Program-made: the position numbers and the translations under genes
The notes under the pieces: model-generated
The model's input: the letters and a program-made list of their open reading frames with translations, nothing else
Told to the model about the DNA's origin: nothing
Databases searched by the model: none
Shown here: positions 21,257-37,276 of the stretch, piece after piece
How positions within the stretch are numbered: position 1 is the stretch's first letter
Layout: every line of letters starts with the position of its first letter
Origin: Sorex araneus
Lineage: Eukaryota; Chordata; Mammalia; Eulipotyphla; Soricidae
DNA: 64,000 bases
Assembly (NCBI RefSeq): GCF_027595985.1
Contig: NC_073306.1
Span: forward strand, 103,383,484 to 103,447,483
Direction: 5' to 3'

Positions 21257-22613
21257 ATTAATCCAAAAATTTTAAATCATAAAATCTTATTAAAGCAAAG
21301 CATTCATTTCAAATCTTGAGAATAGTTGGTAAGTAAGTGATGGAAGCAGAAGGCCTGGAATAAGAGTGGGTAAATGACCCATGAAGAAAATGGCTAACTC
21401 ATGTTGGACATAAAATCTAGCTAATAAATATTAATCTGATATTTTTAGCACTATGTATATGCTTTCTGTATGATGATGTATGCCAATCTAGAGCCTACAG
21501 AGGATGGCTAAAACACACATGAGGAAGGATTTCTGTCTTCACATTGAAAAGATGTATAACATTGAGATAGACACTTTCCAGGAGAAAATGATGACTCACA
21601 CAAGGATGACTTAAATGGCATCTGGTTTTCATCTTCTTTGTTTCTTCTCTTGGACTCTATTCAGAGGCACTTCCTTCCAGCTGGAGCTTTTAATGGTATA
21701 ATGTGAAGGCAAGATCCACAGAAGTGGGTTTAGAAGAGGTACTTGAAGGAGAAAATGCAGATCATCAGGGGAGACTATGGAAAATTACACCCAGATGTGA
21801 GGTAATAAAGAATGTACACGCATCTAGACTAAAATTTTCCAATTAAAATGTTTAAGCAAACGCAGAAAAGTATATGGTTTTTAATGAGAGGTAACAAAAA
21901 ATTTGAACTGAATTAATGTCAAAGAGATAGAGTCCTGATTGCAATTAAACAATATATCAATATAATTTCTTTTTCTAGTCTGGAAAAATATGTCTGCTCT
22001 TTTAATTTAAATGTATATAGGATAGCATTGGTTGTAGTTTTGCTGTGATTTATTTATTTATTCTGCATCACACTAACTTCTTTTATTATTGTGATATCCT
22101 TCTTCCTAACTCATTACTAAAGAGGCACTGGGGTACCTTCCCTGGTATTTTTGCAGTGGTCAGGATAGACTAAGAGTCATCACTTGGGTAGGTAGATTGG
22201 ACTTTGTTACAATTACCCAGAAGCCCATCAGAATCAATAGAGAACAGAAGGAACTGAATAAGGAAGCAATTGGGTTTTGTATATAAACACACATTCTTAT
22301 ATTCTTCTCTTCCCAAACTATTGGCAGCACGGAGGAAGCTAATTTCCCTTTTAGAAAATGAGAATTCATTATATTTGTACTGCTTTATTCACACAGGACA
22401 TTCTTATTAACTAAATATTGCCTGAGGTGAGTGCTTTACTCCTGGTCCTTTTCTCCTCTTTATTCTCAAACGTTTTTTGATGGGAGGAGGTTTATATTAA
22501 TTGAAGTGACAGTAAAGATGAGATTATTATGATGGTTATGGTGTATATTCAAAGTGAAACCAAGTTAAATATTAATTATAGGACACTTAGCATTGTCTGA
22601 GAAACTCAAAGAT
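21257..22613. other. Unassigned
   Basis: No supported gene or repeat. 'gatgatgtatgccaatctag' (21,473) resembles 'tggtgatatatgccaatcaa' (18,906), a possible old duplicated fragment. Confidence 0.3.
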
Positions 22614-22624
22614 TTAGTTTACTT

Positions 22625-22800
22625 GGGGCTGGAGTGATAGCACAGCGGGTAGGGCGTTTGCCTTGCATGAGGCCGACCCAGGTTCAATTCCCAGCATCCC
22701 ATATGGTCCCCTGAGCATGGCCAGGGGTAATTTCTGAGTGCAGAGCCAGGAGTGACCCTTGAGAATCGCTGGGTGTGACCCAAAAAGCAAAAAAAAAAAA
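22625..22800 (+). repeat. SINE A with 11-bp target duplication
   Basis: This is a full, little-diverged copy. It is flanked by 'ttagtttactt' (22,614-22,624 and 22,801-22,811). Confidence 0.95.
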
Positions 22801-22811
22801 TTAGTTTACTT

Positions 22812-23747
22812 AATATATGTACTTATATATAAGATTGTAAAATAATGCAGATTTTGTTCTAAGAGAGATACAAAGAAGCCAAAAAGGATAGAAACATTTA
22901 TTCCTATGGTGAGGATGGAAAAAAGGAGCATAAATTAAAGACTAAATTGTACAAGAAGAATGACAATATGTGATATGTGAGAAGGGTTCTTTCTTCAATT
23001 GATTCAGATAAATCCAGTGGGACTTGAACAGTGGTACATGAATACTGTTAAGATACAGATGAGAAAACTCCATCCCACTTCTTCGAAGATGTGAGTATAA
23101 TGTCCTACCTTGACTCCTCTTATAAAAATCTGTGTGAGAAAAAGCTCTTTTGTTTCTCTTTTACTCATCACATTAGCACTAAACATTTCACTTTTGATGA
23201 ACCAAATATGTGGGTAATTTTCCTGCACCAGACAAAAAACTGGCAAGATTGACCTATAAGATTGAACGCAAGTCTGATTAAAGTTATAGTCCCAGCCCCA
23301 TGAAACTTCCCCCACTTAAAATATTTACCACAAGTCCAGGTTGTCCCAACTTATACTTCTGACTGACCAGCAATAAATCAATAAATAGGTTTTCATGACC
23401 TTCTCTTTGGGTTTCAGAATTTGCTAGAGAAAGTCACTGAATTCAGGGAAACATTTACTTCTTATTTTGAAATGTTGAAAATTTTGAAATTTTGACTTAT
23501 TTTGAAAATGACACAAACATAGGAAAGAGATACACATGGCAAAATATAAGAGAAAAGATGTAGAGTTTCCATACCAAGCCCCTCCCAACATTCACATGTG
23601 CAACAACCTGGATGTTCTTCAAGTTCTCCTTTTCAAGAATTTTTTATAGAGTTTTCCCCCTCCTTAAAATCACTTGATCTTTCTGGTGACCAACCCCATC
23701 CATATTAAATCATAGTAATCCTTTTAGCATAATCACAGGTGTGTTGG
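22812..23747. other. Unassigned
   Basis: No gene is supported. Short minus frames such as 23,315-23,004 look like chance. Confidence 0.4.
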
Positions 23748-23866
23748 AAAAGGCTTATATATATACATATATATATATAGGTATATATATATTATATATA
23801 TAAAAGGCTTATATATATAAAGCCCTTTATATACTTTATATATATATATATATATATAAAGGACTC
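23748..23866. repeat. (TA)n-rich tract with inverted repeats
   Basis: Long TA runs are broken by 'aaaggcttatatatata' and 'aagccctttatatac', which are roughly complementary. The tract could fold into hairpins. Confidence 0.85.
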
Positions 23867-26479
<2,613 letters not shown>

Positions 26480-26493
26480 AAAATCAAAAGAGG

Positions 26494-26639
26494 GGGGCTG
26501 GAGTGATAGCACAGCAGGTAGGGCGTTTGCCTTGCACACAGCCGACCCAGGTTTGATTCCCAGCATCCCATATGGTCCCCTGAGCACCACCAGGAGTAAC
26601 CCCTGTGCATCGCCAGGTGTGACCCAAAAAGAAAAAAAT
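26494..26639 (+). repeat. SINE A with internal deletion and 14-bp target duplication
   Basis: The copy lacks about 31 bp between the two internal 'ccaggRgtaa' motifs. It is flanked by 'aaaatcaaaagagg' (26,480-26,493 and 26,640-26,653). Confidence 0.95.
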
Positions 26640-26653
26640 AAAATCAAAAGAGG

Positions 26654-27370
26654 CCTATACATCTAAGCCTTGTTGATAGGGCAAGGACTATTTTATGTTT
26701 GGGACTTAAAATTCTATTTTTCTTTTGGGGTTCTTATCCACGCCATTTGATTTGCCAGCCTAACCAATTATATTTATACCTTATTTATCTCATTACTTTC
26801 TAAAAAACAAACTTTTTTTTCAAAATGATCTACATATATGTAAGTTCCCCATTGTGCTGTCACTAACTCAAAACACCATGTTATACTTCCTTTACAAGAA
26901 AAAAAAATAAGTTGTTTTCTGCATAATCTGTCTCTAATGCTAAAATATAAGTTTTACAGGAGTAAGGAGTGATTATCTTGTTTATGGTGGTGTCCAAGTT
27001 CCTTGCCCACTGACTAACTCATAGCAGATGTTCAGTTAGTAATTGTTGAATGATGGTTGATTTGTCTTTGAGGTTGGTGAAAGGGCTGTAAGATAATACA
27101 TAAAAAGAGTCTATACATAGAACCAGTCAAATCAATCCACTTCACTTCTATTTTCCCTTCTTTTCTATTTCATTAATAGTTGGCAGATATATTCATTTTT
27201 CTTCTTTCTTTTACAAGAATCAAATCACTTGTCTCACAACGTAAGAGTTGTTAATTGTCAGGGTCATAATACATATTCGGTGGAATATTTAGCATGTGAG
27301 TATAAGTCTTCTGTTTCTTAGTTTATAGCTCCACATTCAGTTTAAATTTATTTGATTTTTGTTTTACTTC
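26654..27370. other. Unassigned; possible MIR/L2 3' end near 26,990-27,060
   Basis: The sequence 'tagcagatgttcagttagta' plus 'attgttgaatgatgg' resembles the common MIR/L2 3' end. The rest shows nothing. Confidence 0.35.
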
Positions 27371-27532
27371 AGGGGAGGGGCATACTTAGCGATGCTCAGG
27401 GCTTACCCTTACTGTGGACTTGGGGATCACTCCTCACAGCACTCATGATACCACATGATATGCCAAAGATCAAACCCAGGTAGACTGTAGGTAGGCAAGG
27501 CAGGAACTCTCCCTGTGGTGTTAGCCCTGGGG
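27371..27532 (-). repeat. Old SINE A
   Basis: Antisense order 'gcgatgctcagggcttaccc', 'gataccacatgatatgccaa' and 'tagccctggggt' is visible, strongly diverged. Confidence 0.65.
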
Positions 27533-27900
27533 TCATTTTTTTTTCTAAGCTTCAGTCTTTTCTCAAACTCTCATCCATTCAGGGACATTTAATGGGTAAT
27601 CTGAATGATTAAACTAACAAGGGTCTAGCCTGGCTGAGACTTTTTATAAGAAAAATTCTTTACTAAATTGAGCATGTATTAAGCATTTGCTAAAAGTAAA
27701 TAAAAGCTAAGACATTAGCTCTAAACTTGAAAAAAAAGTTAAATTTATTTGCCTATTACCAGATACTTGTATATTGATAGGAAGCTATAGAGCTAAAATT
27801 GAAAATATGCTTAATCTAATTTTCATAACTCCAAAGAGAAATTTGATATTTGTTTCATTTTTCCTCTTTTGTTTTATAACTCTTCAAAAATCATTGTGTA

Positions 27901-28071
27901 GGGGCTGGAGCGATAGCACAGCAGGTAGGGCGTTTGGCTTGCACTTGGCCAACCCCGGTTCTAATCCCAGCATCCCATATGGTCCCCTGAGCACCGCCAG
28001 GGGTAATTCCTGAGTGAAGAGCCAGGAGTAACCCCTGTGCATCGCCGGGTGTGACCCAAAAACCAAAACAA
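27901..28071 (+). repeat. SINE A with 15-bp target duplication
   Basis: This is a near-consensus copy with A box at 27,914-27,925 and B box at 27,957-27,967. It is flanked by 'aaaaatcattgtgta' (27,886-27,900 and 28,072-28,086). Confidence 0.97.
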
Positions 28072-28086
28072 AAAAATCATTGTGTA

Positions 28087-29089
28087 ACACTTCCTAAATA
28101 ATTAATTGCATGCTTTAGTTTTTTTCATGATTTATAAAATCCAAAATTGTGGATTTTCTTTTGTTCTAATTCTCTTCACCTTTGATAATGTATGAGTTAT
28201 TTATAAAATGGAGGTCAGCTGGGAAGGAAGATTAGATTAATAGATTAAATGACTAAATACTAGAAGTTTTTGAGGTATTGACCAAACTCACATTCAAGGC
28301 TTCTTTCGAATTAATAAGAACTCTGAGAGAATTAATCTGGTAGATCCCATTGAGAATTTGGACCTATTTTACATTGTGACCTGGTATAAACTTAATGGGA
28401 TTAGACATTCTGAAGAAATGCAAAACTGAGAGGATCAAATCATTCTTTCAGAAGCAATTCTCTCATTTGACATTATGAATCATGTTTTAAGCTTTTTTTG
28501 CTTCTGATATTTAAACAAGGAAGGTTCTTGAATCATCAAGTATCTGTTATATCAGTGACAGTTTCTAGAGCTTCCTGTGTTCAGTCTTCGGGTAATGTTT
28601 GTGTTTTCATGAACTTGTGGCAACACATTTTATTTCATTGACAGCAGGATCCGTGATTAATAATATAAACCTAGTGTCAGTTATCAATGGCCCCTTACTG
28701 AATGTAGTCATAATTCTGAAGATGATTGAAACAACTGAATCTTCTCTTCCTGATCTCAACAACAAAGATTGACAAAAAATATGCTTTTATGCAAAAAAAT
28801 GGCTAAAATACTTCTTGAATTATATTTGAATTATTAATAAGTTTAATAAAATAAACTTTTGACACACGCATACAAAAGTCATAGTTAAAATAAGAAAACT
28901 TTAATACACGTAAAAATTAAAAGTATATCAGCATGTGCCAATTTAATATTTTTGTGCATATCCTTCATTGTGCTTCTTTTAACATATATGTGTAAGATTT
29001 TTTATGTATATAGTATGAAGTTACATGTAACTACAAGTTAGCCTGCTAAAATGGTTTTTTGTAAAATTGAATTTAAATTTCATATTTTG
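28087..29089. other. Unassigned AT-rich sequence
   Basis: No gene or repeat is supported. Confidence 0.4.
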
Positions 29090-29245
29090 GGGGCCAGATC
29101 GATAGTGGGTAGGGTTCTTTCCTTTGTGTGGCTGACCCAGGTTCTATCCTCAACATCCCATATGGTCCTATAAGCCTGCCAGGTGTGATCTCAAAGTACA
29201 CAGCCAGCAGTCATCCCTGAGTGAGGCCCCAAATCAAAAATTAAT
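29090..29245 (+). repeat. Old SINE A
   Basis: The sequence 'gggccagatcgatagtgggt' then 'catcccatatggtcctataa' and 'gtcatccctgagtgaggccc' follows SINE A, with part of the head deleted. Confidence 0.8.
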
Positions 29246-29289
29246 AAATTTAACTTGTTGTAATGCTAATCATTATAGTGGTAATTGTT

Positions 29290-29490
29290 ATCACCATGTC
29301 AAAGGTACAAGACTAATCACTTTATAGTTACTTCCTAATATAATATTCACAGTAACCCTTGAAGGTAATGTTTTAGTCTTTTTTTTGCATATGATGAAAT
29401 AGACATTTTATCAGGTTAAGTAACTGGCTGTAGTATTGAGCTGGTAACTAGTGGTACTAGAACTTGAAATGATAACCACTCTAGAATCTG
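29290..29490 (-). repeat. MIR
   Basis: Antisense MIR order is visible: 'taatattcacagtaaccctt', 'gaaggtaatgttttagtctt', 'atgatgaaatagacatttta', 'tcaggttaagtaactggctg', then 'agctggtaactagtgg'. Confidence 0.65.
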
Positions 29491-29573
29491 TGAAGTTAAT
29501 ATTACAATATCCTGTTTTCCTTCTGAAACATTATATATTTTTCTATTATCGCATTAAAATTAAGATTATTTTT

Positions 29574-29745
29574 GAGGCTGATGAGATAGTACAGCAGGTA
29601 AGGCACTGCTTATACACAATTGACCTGAGTTCAATCCTTGGAGCCCCCTGTCATCCCTCAAGCACAAGGACTGAGCACAGAACCAGGAGTAGTACCTGAG
29701 CAACACTAAGTGTGGCCTCAAAACCAATCAGTAAGTAAATTTTTA
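29574..29745 (+). repeat. Old SINE A
   Basis: The sequence 'gaggctgatgagatagtaca' with 'gcaggtaaggcactgc', 'gagcacagaaccaggagtag' and 'ctaagtgtggcctcaaaacc' follows the full SINE A order. Confidence 0.8.
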
Positions 29746-30170
29746 AATAAATATTATTTTAAGCAACTTGACATTTACAAAAATATTGAAGGAAGGAACA
29801 AATTTCCCATGTATCATATGCCTTCCTCTCCCACACAGATTAGCCTTCTGCATTACTAACATTCCTCAATACTTAATCAAAGTTTACTGCTATCTTGGTT
29901 TACTCTGGGTATTATACATCCTATGGAATTGGACAAGTGTATCATAACACCCATTGTTATTGGTGTCATATAGAATATCTTTACTGCTCTAAAAATCCTT
30001 TATGTTCATGTTCACATATTTATATTTCCCCCCTTCTACCATATTTGAACAACTAGACACTCTATGCTAATTTCATAAGAATATTATTATTGTCATTACA
30101 TAGTTCTAGTATTTCTGTAGTATAAATGACTTTGTGATAAACACCTCTCCACAAATGTTTGCTTAAAGAT
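29746..30170. repeat. Ancient L1-like fragment
   Basis: The sequence 'ggaattggacaagtgtatca' then 'tgtcatatagaatatcttta' and 'ctgctctaaaaatcctttat' resembles the same old L1-type segment as at 4900-5150. Confidence 0.45.
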
Positions 30171-30386
30171 TAGACTAGATTCTGCTGGTTGCTAACCTGA
30201 AAGTGATGTAAAAATAAATTGCTTACTTGGGAATGATACAGGAGATATTAGGAAAGAAAGGGAAATGGAGATTGGGAAAAAGTCAATACAGGCTGTATGT
30301 GTGATTGGGTCATAGCCATGAGTATCAATACCTCCACTTAGTTATTTGTAGTAGATTCTTGGTATATTCTATCATATTTGACATAG

Positions 30387-30530
30387 AAGTACACCCATAA
30401 GTGCTACAGGATAATCCTGGTTCTGTGTCTGAGTGACACATATGCACAGGGGACTACATGTGTGCTAGGAATTTGAATCTGTGTCAGGCGGTGGTAAGGC
30501 AAGTACTTTAACCCTTATACTATATTTCCA
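30387..30530 (-). repeat. Old SINE A
   Basis: The sequence 'cacccataagtgctacagga' to 'ggcaagtactttaacccttatact' (read in order) matches antisense SINE A, very diverged. Confidence 0.55.
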
Positions 30531-33500
30531 GATAGTAGTATAAAAAACTAGTCGGACCTTTCAGATTGTGTATTGAACTCACCTCAAGTTATCTACAGCA
30601 GTCATGAAAAAAATCTGTAACTTACTTTTAGGGGGTGAAAGCTCCCACCAGGTTTTAGTTTTATTACATATCCATATCTTCCTATAAAAGATCCCAGGTA
30701 GGACTTGCCAGTTCAGGCAATTGGGAACCAGGTTGTGTGCACAGAAGGGATATATTTAGGCATTGACCACATTTGCTACAGTATAGACCCAAGACGTTTT
30801 CCTTCTGGATAAATTTAGGATGAAAAAATTCCAAGATATGATAAATTTTGGTTGCCAAATTGGCCGACAGAAATATGATACCAACTTACGCAGATCATCT
30901 GTGCTATAACTAAGATTGGGTTTATATACTCAGTCAAATTTTTACATATAAAAATGTATTTTATTGGCATTTTCCACCAGTGTTGCAATGAAACTGCTTT
31001 TTGATTTATTTGTACAATTAGAACTTCTTATTATTGTACATGTCCTTCATTTTCCCGGACAATTTTCTTATTGAATATTAATTTCAATATTCAATATTAG
31101 TTTCAATATTTTTTTTTTGTAAATATTATCCTAGTTTGTTCTTTATCTTTTAATTTATACAATTCACTGGCATGGGAAAATTGAATATCTTTTATATGCT
31201 TTAGTCTATGGATATATTTCCCTAGTGGCTTCAGATTTTTCAGGCATAATCATTTTTAATAACTATATATTAACACAATCTGTTACTTTGACTCACATTT
31301 TGGTATAACTCTAACTCACATTTTAGATAAGAATCAAATACATAATCTGTTTTTTCCATGCTTATTTGAAATGTCACATTTGCTAAATTCTTTTTAAAAA
31401 ACAAGGATTTTAATATTTTAATCAATGAATTTTATTTTTTACTAGCAGTCGCATTTGTAATACTAATTCATTTTAATTTACATAGAATTGTAATATCTTT
31501 AATTAATTATAATTTATTTAATTTTAATATGTACTTCATAGTATGTAACAATGTAAAATATTCAAGTTGTCTATTTTGTATTAATTTATGATCAGAAAGC
31601 TTAATGTTGCAACATCTTATTCATATTGTTATACCCACCACCACCTAAATTCTTGACATGATGTGTAATAATCCTCCTGATTATTTTCTAACATCTTGTA
31701 TTCTGTAACATTTCAACCTATAAGTCACACTCTCAACATCAACCTGAAAGAAAACATTATTTTGTCTTGAATTTTTACTGTAAACATAAATTGAACATTA
31801 TTTTTAAATTACCTTGTCTCTGCATGAGGCAACACTCTCTTCAGCAGGATACATTATTTGGCTATAAAGTAAAATTCTAGAAATTGGTACATGTTGAATT
31901 GGCCACCAGGGACTCCTTATGTTTACACAAATGCAATATCAGTAACATAAGAATAGAAATTACCTGCAAATGTTCAAGCTTCCACAGTGCCTTTTCAGAT
32001 TTTGTAGTTATATCGGGTGAGTAACCAGAGCTGGGGTGCAAGGGGTGCAAGGCATTGTATATGGTCTATGTCTTAGAGACCAGCATCCTTAATTCAGTAT
32101 ATTCCTGCCCTTTACTACATTTACTATTTTCCATTTTGTGTCCTCAAATCTGAGTTCCATGTGGTCTAACTATGATATATGAAAAGTCAAGGGGTTTCTT
32201 ATCATAAGGCCTTGCAAGTATTTAATAGTCTATGTGAAAAACATTCAAATGGTGTTCCATCAGAGAAACAGACTTTCCCCAGAAACATTCTTAGGGTTGT
32301 TTGTTGTTGTTGCTGTTGTTATGGAGTAAATTGAGCTCCTATCCCAAAGTTCATATGTTGAAGTTGGAACATTCAATAACTACAGAATGTGACTGTATTT
32401 GAAGACGAGATTTTGGTAAAAGTAGCCAAATTAAGGTGAGGAAATAAACGTAGGTTTTATTCCAATGTGACTGGTGTTCTTAGAAAAAGGGGTTACCTTA
32501 AGACACATGGAGGGGAAAAATATGAAAAAGGACAATCATTTACAAATGCAGAAATGAGCGCGGTAACCAGAAGCTCGGAGAGAGTTTGGGAATAGATTCT
32601 TCCTGAGTGGTTGCAAAAGGAACATGTCCATGGACACTTTGTCTTGGACTCTCTCTCTGAATTATGTCAAATTATGTGATAATACATTTTCGCTTGTTTG
32701 TTTAAGTCATTCAGTTTATGATACTTTGACACAACCCCTTGCAAAGTAATTTGATTTCCTTGACTTTTTTTTCCCACTTCTTCGTATTCTTAAAACATTT
32801 TACCTACTTCTAGAGGGACTTATTCCATCTTATTGAGTTTTTAAAACTTTCTTTAAATAGGAATTGCGTGCATATGGAAAACTTCTAAGTATGGAATAAC
32901 TAAAACAGACATGGAGTGGAAACTGTTCTTAGTCTTCCCCATAGACCCCATCTTCATTCCTCAGCCCTCCCCCATTCGCCCTTCCAAGGAACAGTCACAA
33001 ACATTGGTAACTCATAGTCTTAGGATTTTTTTTTTTTTCAGTCATCACTAGTTAAATTCTCTATCATATCTAAGTGACCACAGGTGTTTTGGGAAAAGGA
33101 GTATTCTTTCTGCTGTGTAATTCACCCCTCAATAATAAATATGAACCAAAAGAAATTTTTGATTCTTAAATTGAAGAGGGGTTATAGAAATATTTGAGTT
33201 GAATTTAAGGTTTGGTATTTACATTTTTAAGGAAAAGTAGCAACTAGTTGAAGATTTTGCTTGTGTGGGGGCAGAATGGGGAGATAATGAAGAAGTTATG
33301 TGATGTTGGAGGGGGAGTGAGGGGAAGGAATTTCATGGAAAAGAAAAGAAAAAATTCTCCTTTTTCTGTCTAGTGGTTCTCGGTAATTGAATTTAAAGAA
33401 TAGTAACTTCACTCCTATTGGTTAATCTGAGTAATAGTCTAATAACCTGGTTAAGAATTTTATTTAGGGGACCAAAGTTATTATCTAGAAAAAGTAGTGT

Positions 33501-33599
33501 TACCCTTAGTTCTGTGACATTGAATAAGTGGTTTGGTTTTTGAAACTAAGTTTTTTATTTGTAATATTAAAGAAAATAATAGATCTCCTTTTTTGGAGG
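30531..33599. other. Unassigned AT-rich sequence, no young repeats
   Basis: This 3 kb stretch has no coding frame above background and no recognisable young SINE or LINE. A (GTT)n-like short tract lies at about 32,299-32,321. Confidence 0.4.
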
Positions 33600-33768
33600 G
33601 GAGGGATACACCCAGCAGTGCTCAGGGCTTACTCCTGGTTCTGTGTTCAGGGACCACTTCTGGGTGAGGGGAGCAAAGGTTCAGAGGACCATATGGGGTG
33701 CTGGGGATTGAATGCAGGTCAGCTGAGTGCAAGGCAAGTACCATATCTACTGTAGTATCTCTCAAGGC
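33600..33768 (-). repeat. SINE A (older, with internal insertion)
   Basis: The sequence 'acacccagcagtgctcaggg' then 'gaccatatggggtgctgggg' and 'agtgcaaggcaagtaccata' is antisense SINE A. About 15 extra bases lie before the 'accatatggg' motif. Confidence 0.85.
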
Positions 33769-35806
33769 CCAGCATTTCCTTCTAGTTGTTTTAAAAAGTA
33801 AATTGGCTCAGACTCTTAAAATGATTCCTGACAAATAGCAGGACTTTATAAGTACTAGATTTATTATCAATTATGTATACATTGTTCCACTGTGGCTTTG
33901 TTAATATATCAGTTAGGATACTCAGGCTGTAGTTGCAGAAAGTCAAACCAAAAGGAACTCAAGCAAAAATGAAATAGATTGTTTTTTCTGACAGGAATTT
34001 CCTAAAGGATGGTTCATGGTTGGTAGTGCAATGGTTAATTAGTAACACCAAGAAACAAGATTTCTTTTATCTTTGGAATTTTTTTATTTGATGAATAGGT
34101 ATTCTTTGTAAAATCTTAAGTCCTCAGTATTTTTATTGGTGTCCAGGAGTCACACACAGACATGACAACATTTGAGATAGTTTTAGAGAAGGAAATACAT
34201 CTTCCCATCACATCTCTTTTATAGAGTCAGCAGAAAGCATTTCTAGAAGTTTTCTCATGTTTTATTGGACATAAAAATATAATGTATGTAGTTGTGTATT
34301 ATAATATTATAATGTTGTGGACATTCTTTTATGCCCAAGCTTAACTAATCATGGGTTATGAAATGAGAATGGAGACCGCCATTGAGGGATATGACAACTC
34401 CGACCTATACAGCTAAAAATGTATCAACATCTCTTTTATCTCTGCAAATGAACAAGCAGTCAGTCTAGATGAGAGGAAGAGGAAGTAGGGGACTTTCTAC
34501 TGGAATGACTTGAATCAAATAAAAAGAAATTATGAATTGCCATTTCATTGTGACTTTTCCCTAGTTTAGACAGCCCCTATCATAAACTGATATTAAATAA
34601 ACTTCCTTATTTCATGCAACTTAAAAAAAAAAGCAAATCGTACAAAACTAGAGAGACCAGAAGACCAGAGTCAAAGGGAGGGAACTGCATTTTCCTCTCA
34701 AACACCCCAAGCTGAGACCAAACCCCTGGCATGAAGCCCCCTCTAGGAAATGCCCCAAGTTCTTCGAGTAAAGAAGTGGGAGTCACATTTCCTCCCAGTG
34801 AGTTCACTGGGCCCTGAGGGCACCGTGGCAGGATAGAATCTTGTGTCTAGAAGGAACTGGTCTTCCTGTGACAGGCCCAATTAAGCCACCAGCTGTGATC
34901 AATTATCCAAAAGGCCAATCAGGTGCAGGCAGCTGGGTACTGTGGGGGTTGGACTGGAATCTTTTAGAAAGCTAGCAGACTCTTGGCTAAAACTTGAGTT
35001 TGTATTTTTGGAGCTCCTCTTATAACTCAGATGGATCTTACTGAGGCTTCTGCATCTGAAAGGTATTAGGATTCTGCAAGGAGGTAGCCAACATCGGGAG
35101 TTTCCCTTTGAGAAGGTGTATAGGCGAGGTACATTGAAGAACCTTCATTTTACCTCTCTCAAGATTATTTTCCTAAGGGTGAGGGAGAGGAAAAGTCTCT
35201 GCCCTCAGGGACTTATCATGCCTTCTTAGTCAGAAGGCAAAAAAAAAAAAATGTTTCTTAGGAAAGAAAGAACTTCAAAATCCAGTGCTTTGAGATGCCA
35301 CTGACTAGTGACATTTAGTTATTTGTTTGAAAATCTCTCAAGTAAGATATAGCCTATAACTTTGTGATGATCGAACTCATTGTATTCTATAGATTTTCCA
35401 CAGAAGCTGACTTTTGAAGCAAGGTATGCCACAGCTTGGCACCTATATATTTCCTTCTAAGTATTAAAAACTTAATTTGTTAATTTCTAAGATAAAGAAT
35501 TGCAGACTTAATTTGGCCTGCCATTAAAAAATTAGGTATTCTGTAGTGATAAGAAATTGAGTATCTTAAATTTATCATATGCTTCTTGTTTATTTCATGG
35601 GATATACTTATTGTTTTTTTATAATGTAGGAGCACTGCTATTTATTCATCCATAGATTAAGCTGATTGAATTGGGTATGACCTCCACAATTCCATGGGAT
35701 CTTAACTATGGTCATATTTAAAGTTAGATCTGGAGATTTTTCTGATAGTAGATGTTGAAAAGCCATTAACACTCACTGATATTTTGTGATGGGAAGTCCA
35801 ACCATG
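33769..35806. other. Unassigned
   Basis: No supported gene or repeat; one A run at 35,239-35,252. Confidence 0.4.
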
Positions 35807-35906
35807 GTGCTCGCTTTAGCAGCACGTATACTAAAATAGGAGCAATACCTAGAAATTAGCATGTCTTCTGTGCAAAGATGATATGCAAGAAAAGAGGGAC
35901 TTTTCT
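35807..35906 (+). pseudogene. U6 snRNA retropseudogene
   Basis: The sequence starts 'gtgctcgctttagcagcacg' and continues 'tatactaaaataggagcaat', 'attagcatgtcttctgtgca' and 'aagatgatatgcaag'. This is collinear with U6 snRNA along almost its length. Substitutions in the 5' hairpin and in the central ACAGAGA region ('acctaga') make it a non-functional copy. U6 copies are commonly scattered by L1. No clear poly(A) or upstream U6 promoter (PSE/TATA) is seen. Confidence 0.85.
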
Positions 35907-37276
35907 AGTTCTTCATCTATAGAATGTTGAATAAATGTTGGAATGCACAAATCAATGAAGGAGTGAAGTTCTAGGCCAAACTATGCTAAAAGCTTGATCT
36001 GAATCTTTCCTGTAATTGAAACTTTCTGAACACTTCTTAAAAGGTCTGGGTTTTTGGAAGAAGAGAAGCACCATACACTGCTACATGCTCTTAGGGCATC
36101 TAATAATTAGAACCCATTCATGTTTCCAGCCCTGTCTTTTAGGAGTTTGTTGACAATGTTCTTGATTCACTAAACAACAAATTGCTGAGAGCTGAAAGTA
36201 ATTGTCTTTTAAACGCAATTTACTGGCTTGCTCTTCAAGCCCATGTTCTTCCTTGAATGAATACTTCCTCTCTTTCTCTTCCCTCACATCTTTCTAAGTA
36301 AGTTGTAATAAAAACTATCTTTTTCACAAAAAAAAGAAAAACCAAACCGCAATGTACTATTTTATGACTAATTAGTTACTTTTGTCACCAGGAAGCATAT
36401 AGGAAGTGAAAATGTCAACATTTCTATTGAGTTTATTCTTTATTCCACTTACTATGGTATCTGAGGAATACAAAGCAGAACAAGATAGACCCTCCATTCA
36501 ACTAATACATGTTCTAGCAAAATATTTAAAAAAACTAATGCAATTTTAAGAAATTTGCAAGGACATAAATTGCTAGGAGTTAAATAACGAATTAAAGTTT
36601 GGGTAGGTTTGATTGAGATGAGGCAGACAAAATTATTATGTAAAATAAATAAAGATTTCACACATTAGAAATCCTGCTGAAGTTTCAGAACACTTAGAAT
36701 AAAATAAAAATACCCAAATTCTCCAGAAAATGAAAAGCAACTAGAAAGCACAGGAAAACTATATGCGATCTGAGAAACTCTTAGTTCAAACACAAAGCAA
36801 AGAGGGGTAGAAAAATTCTGTTTCACTAAGTTGTTGTAAGTTTTTTCAAAAGTTTTGTGGAATTGTATTTTCTTCCTAGGACCAGTCACAGTACTTAGTA
36901 CAATGGTGAATAATCTCTCTATATTGTTAGCATTGTTTATTGCCATGGCAGTCACCAATGAGTTTGGGTTATGCTTCAAATGGCACCAAGTCTTAGAGTC
37001 TCTAAAAACAAACACTTATTTTTTGTGTGCATATTGAATATACATACAAGTGATGTAAGGTTCAGATATATGTTATTTCATTGCGGGGGCCAAGCCCTTA
37101 TCTGGAGCACTGTTAATATCATGATTGGAAAAAAACCCATAAAATCCATGTCTCTGAACACTTAATATAAGAATGACATTCATCAGCTTCACTCATATTT
37201 TTTAGTCAAGGCCATTAGTAGCATATTGTATTCCTATATGTAGAGGCACTATAAAACTGGAAACAAAATATTTTGA
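35907..37276. other. Unassigned
   Basis: Non-coding. The minus frame 37,015-36,665 (116 codons) has no recognised motif and AT-rich composition; I treat it as chance. Confidence 0.4.

Noticed and set aside
36665-37015. 116-codon minus frame
   Set aside because: AT-rich, no recognisable domain and no neighbouring exon-like sequence.
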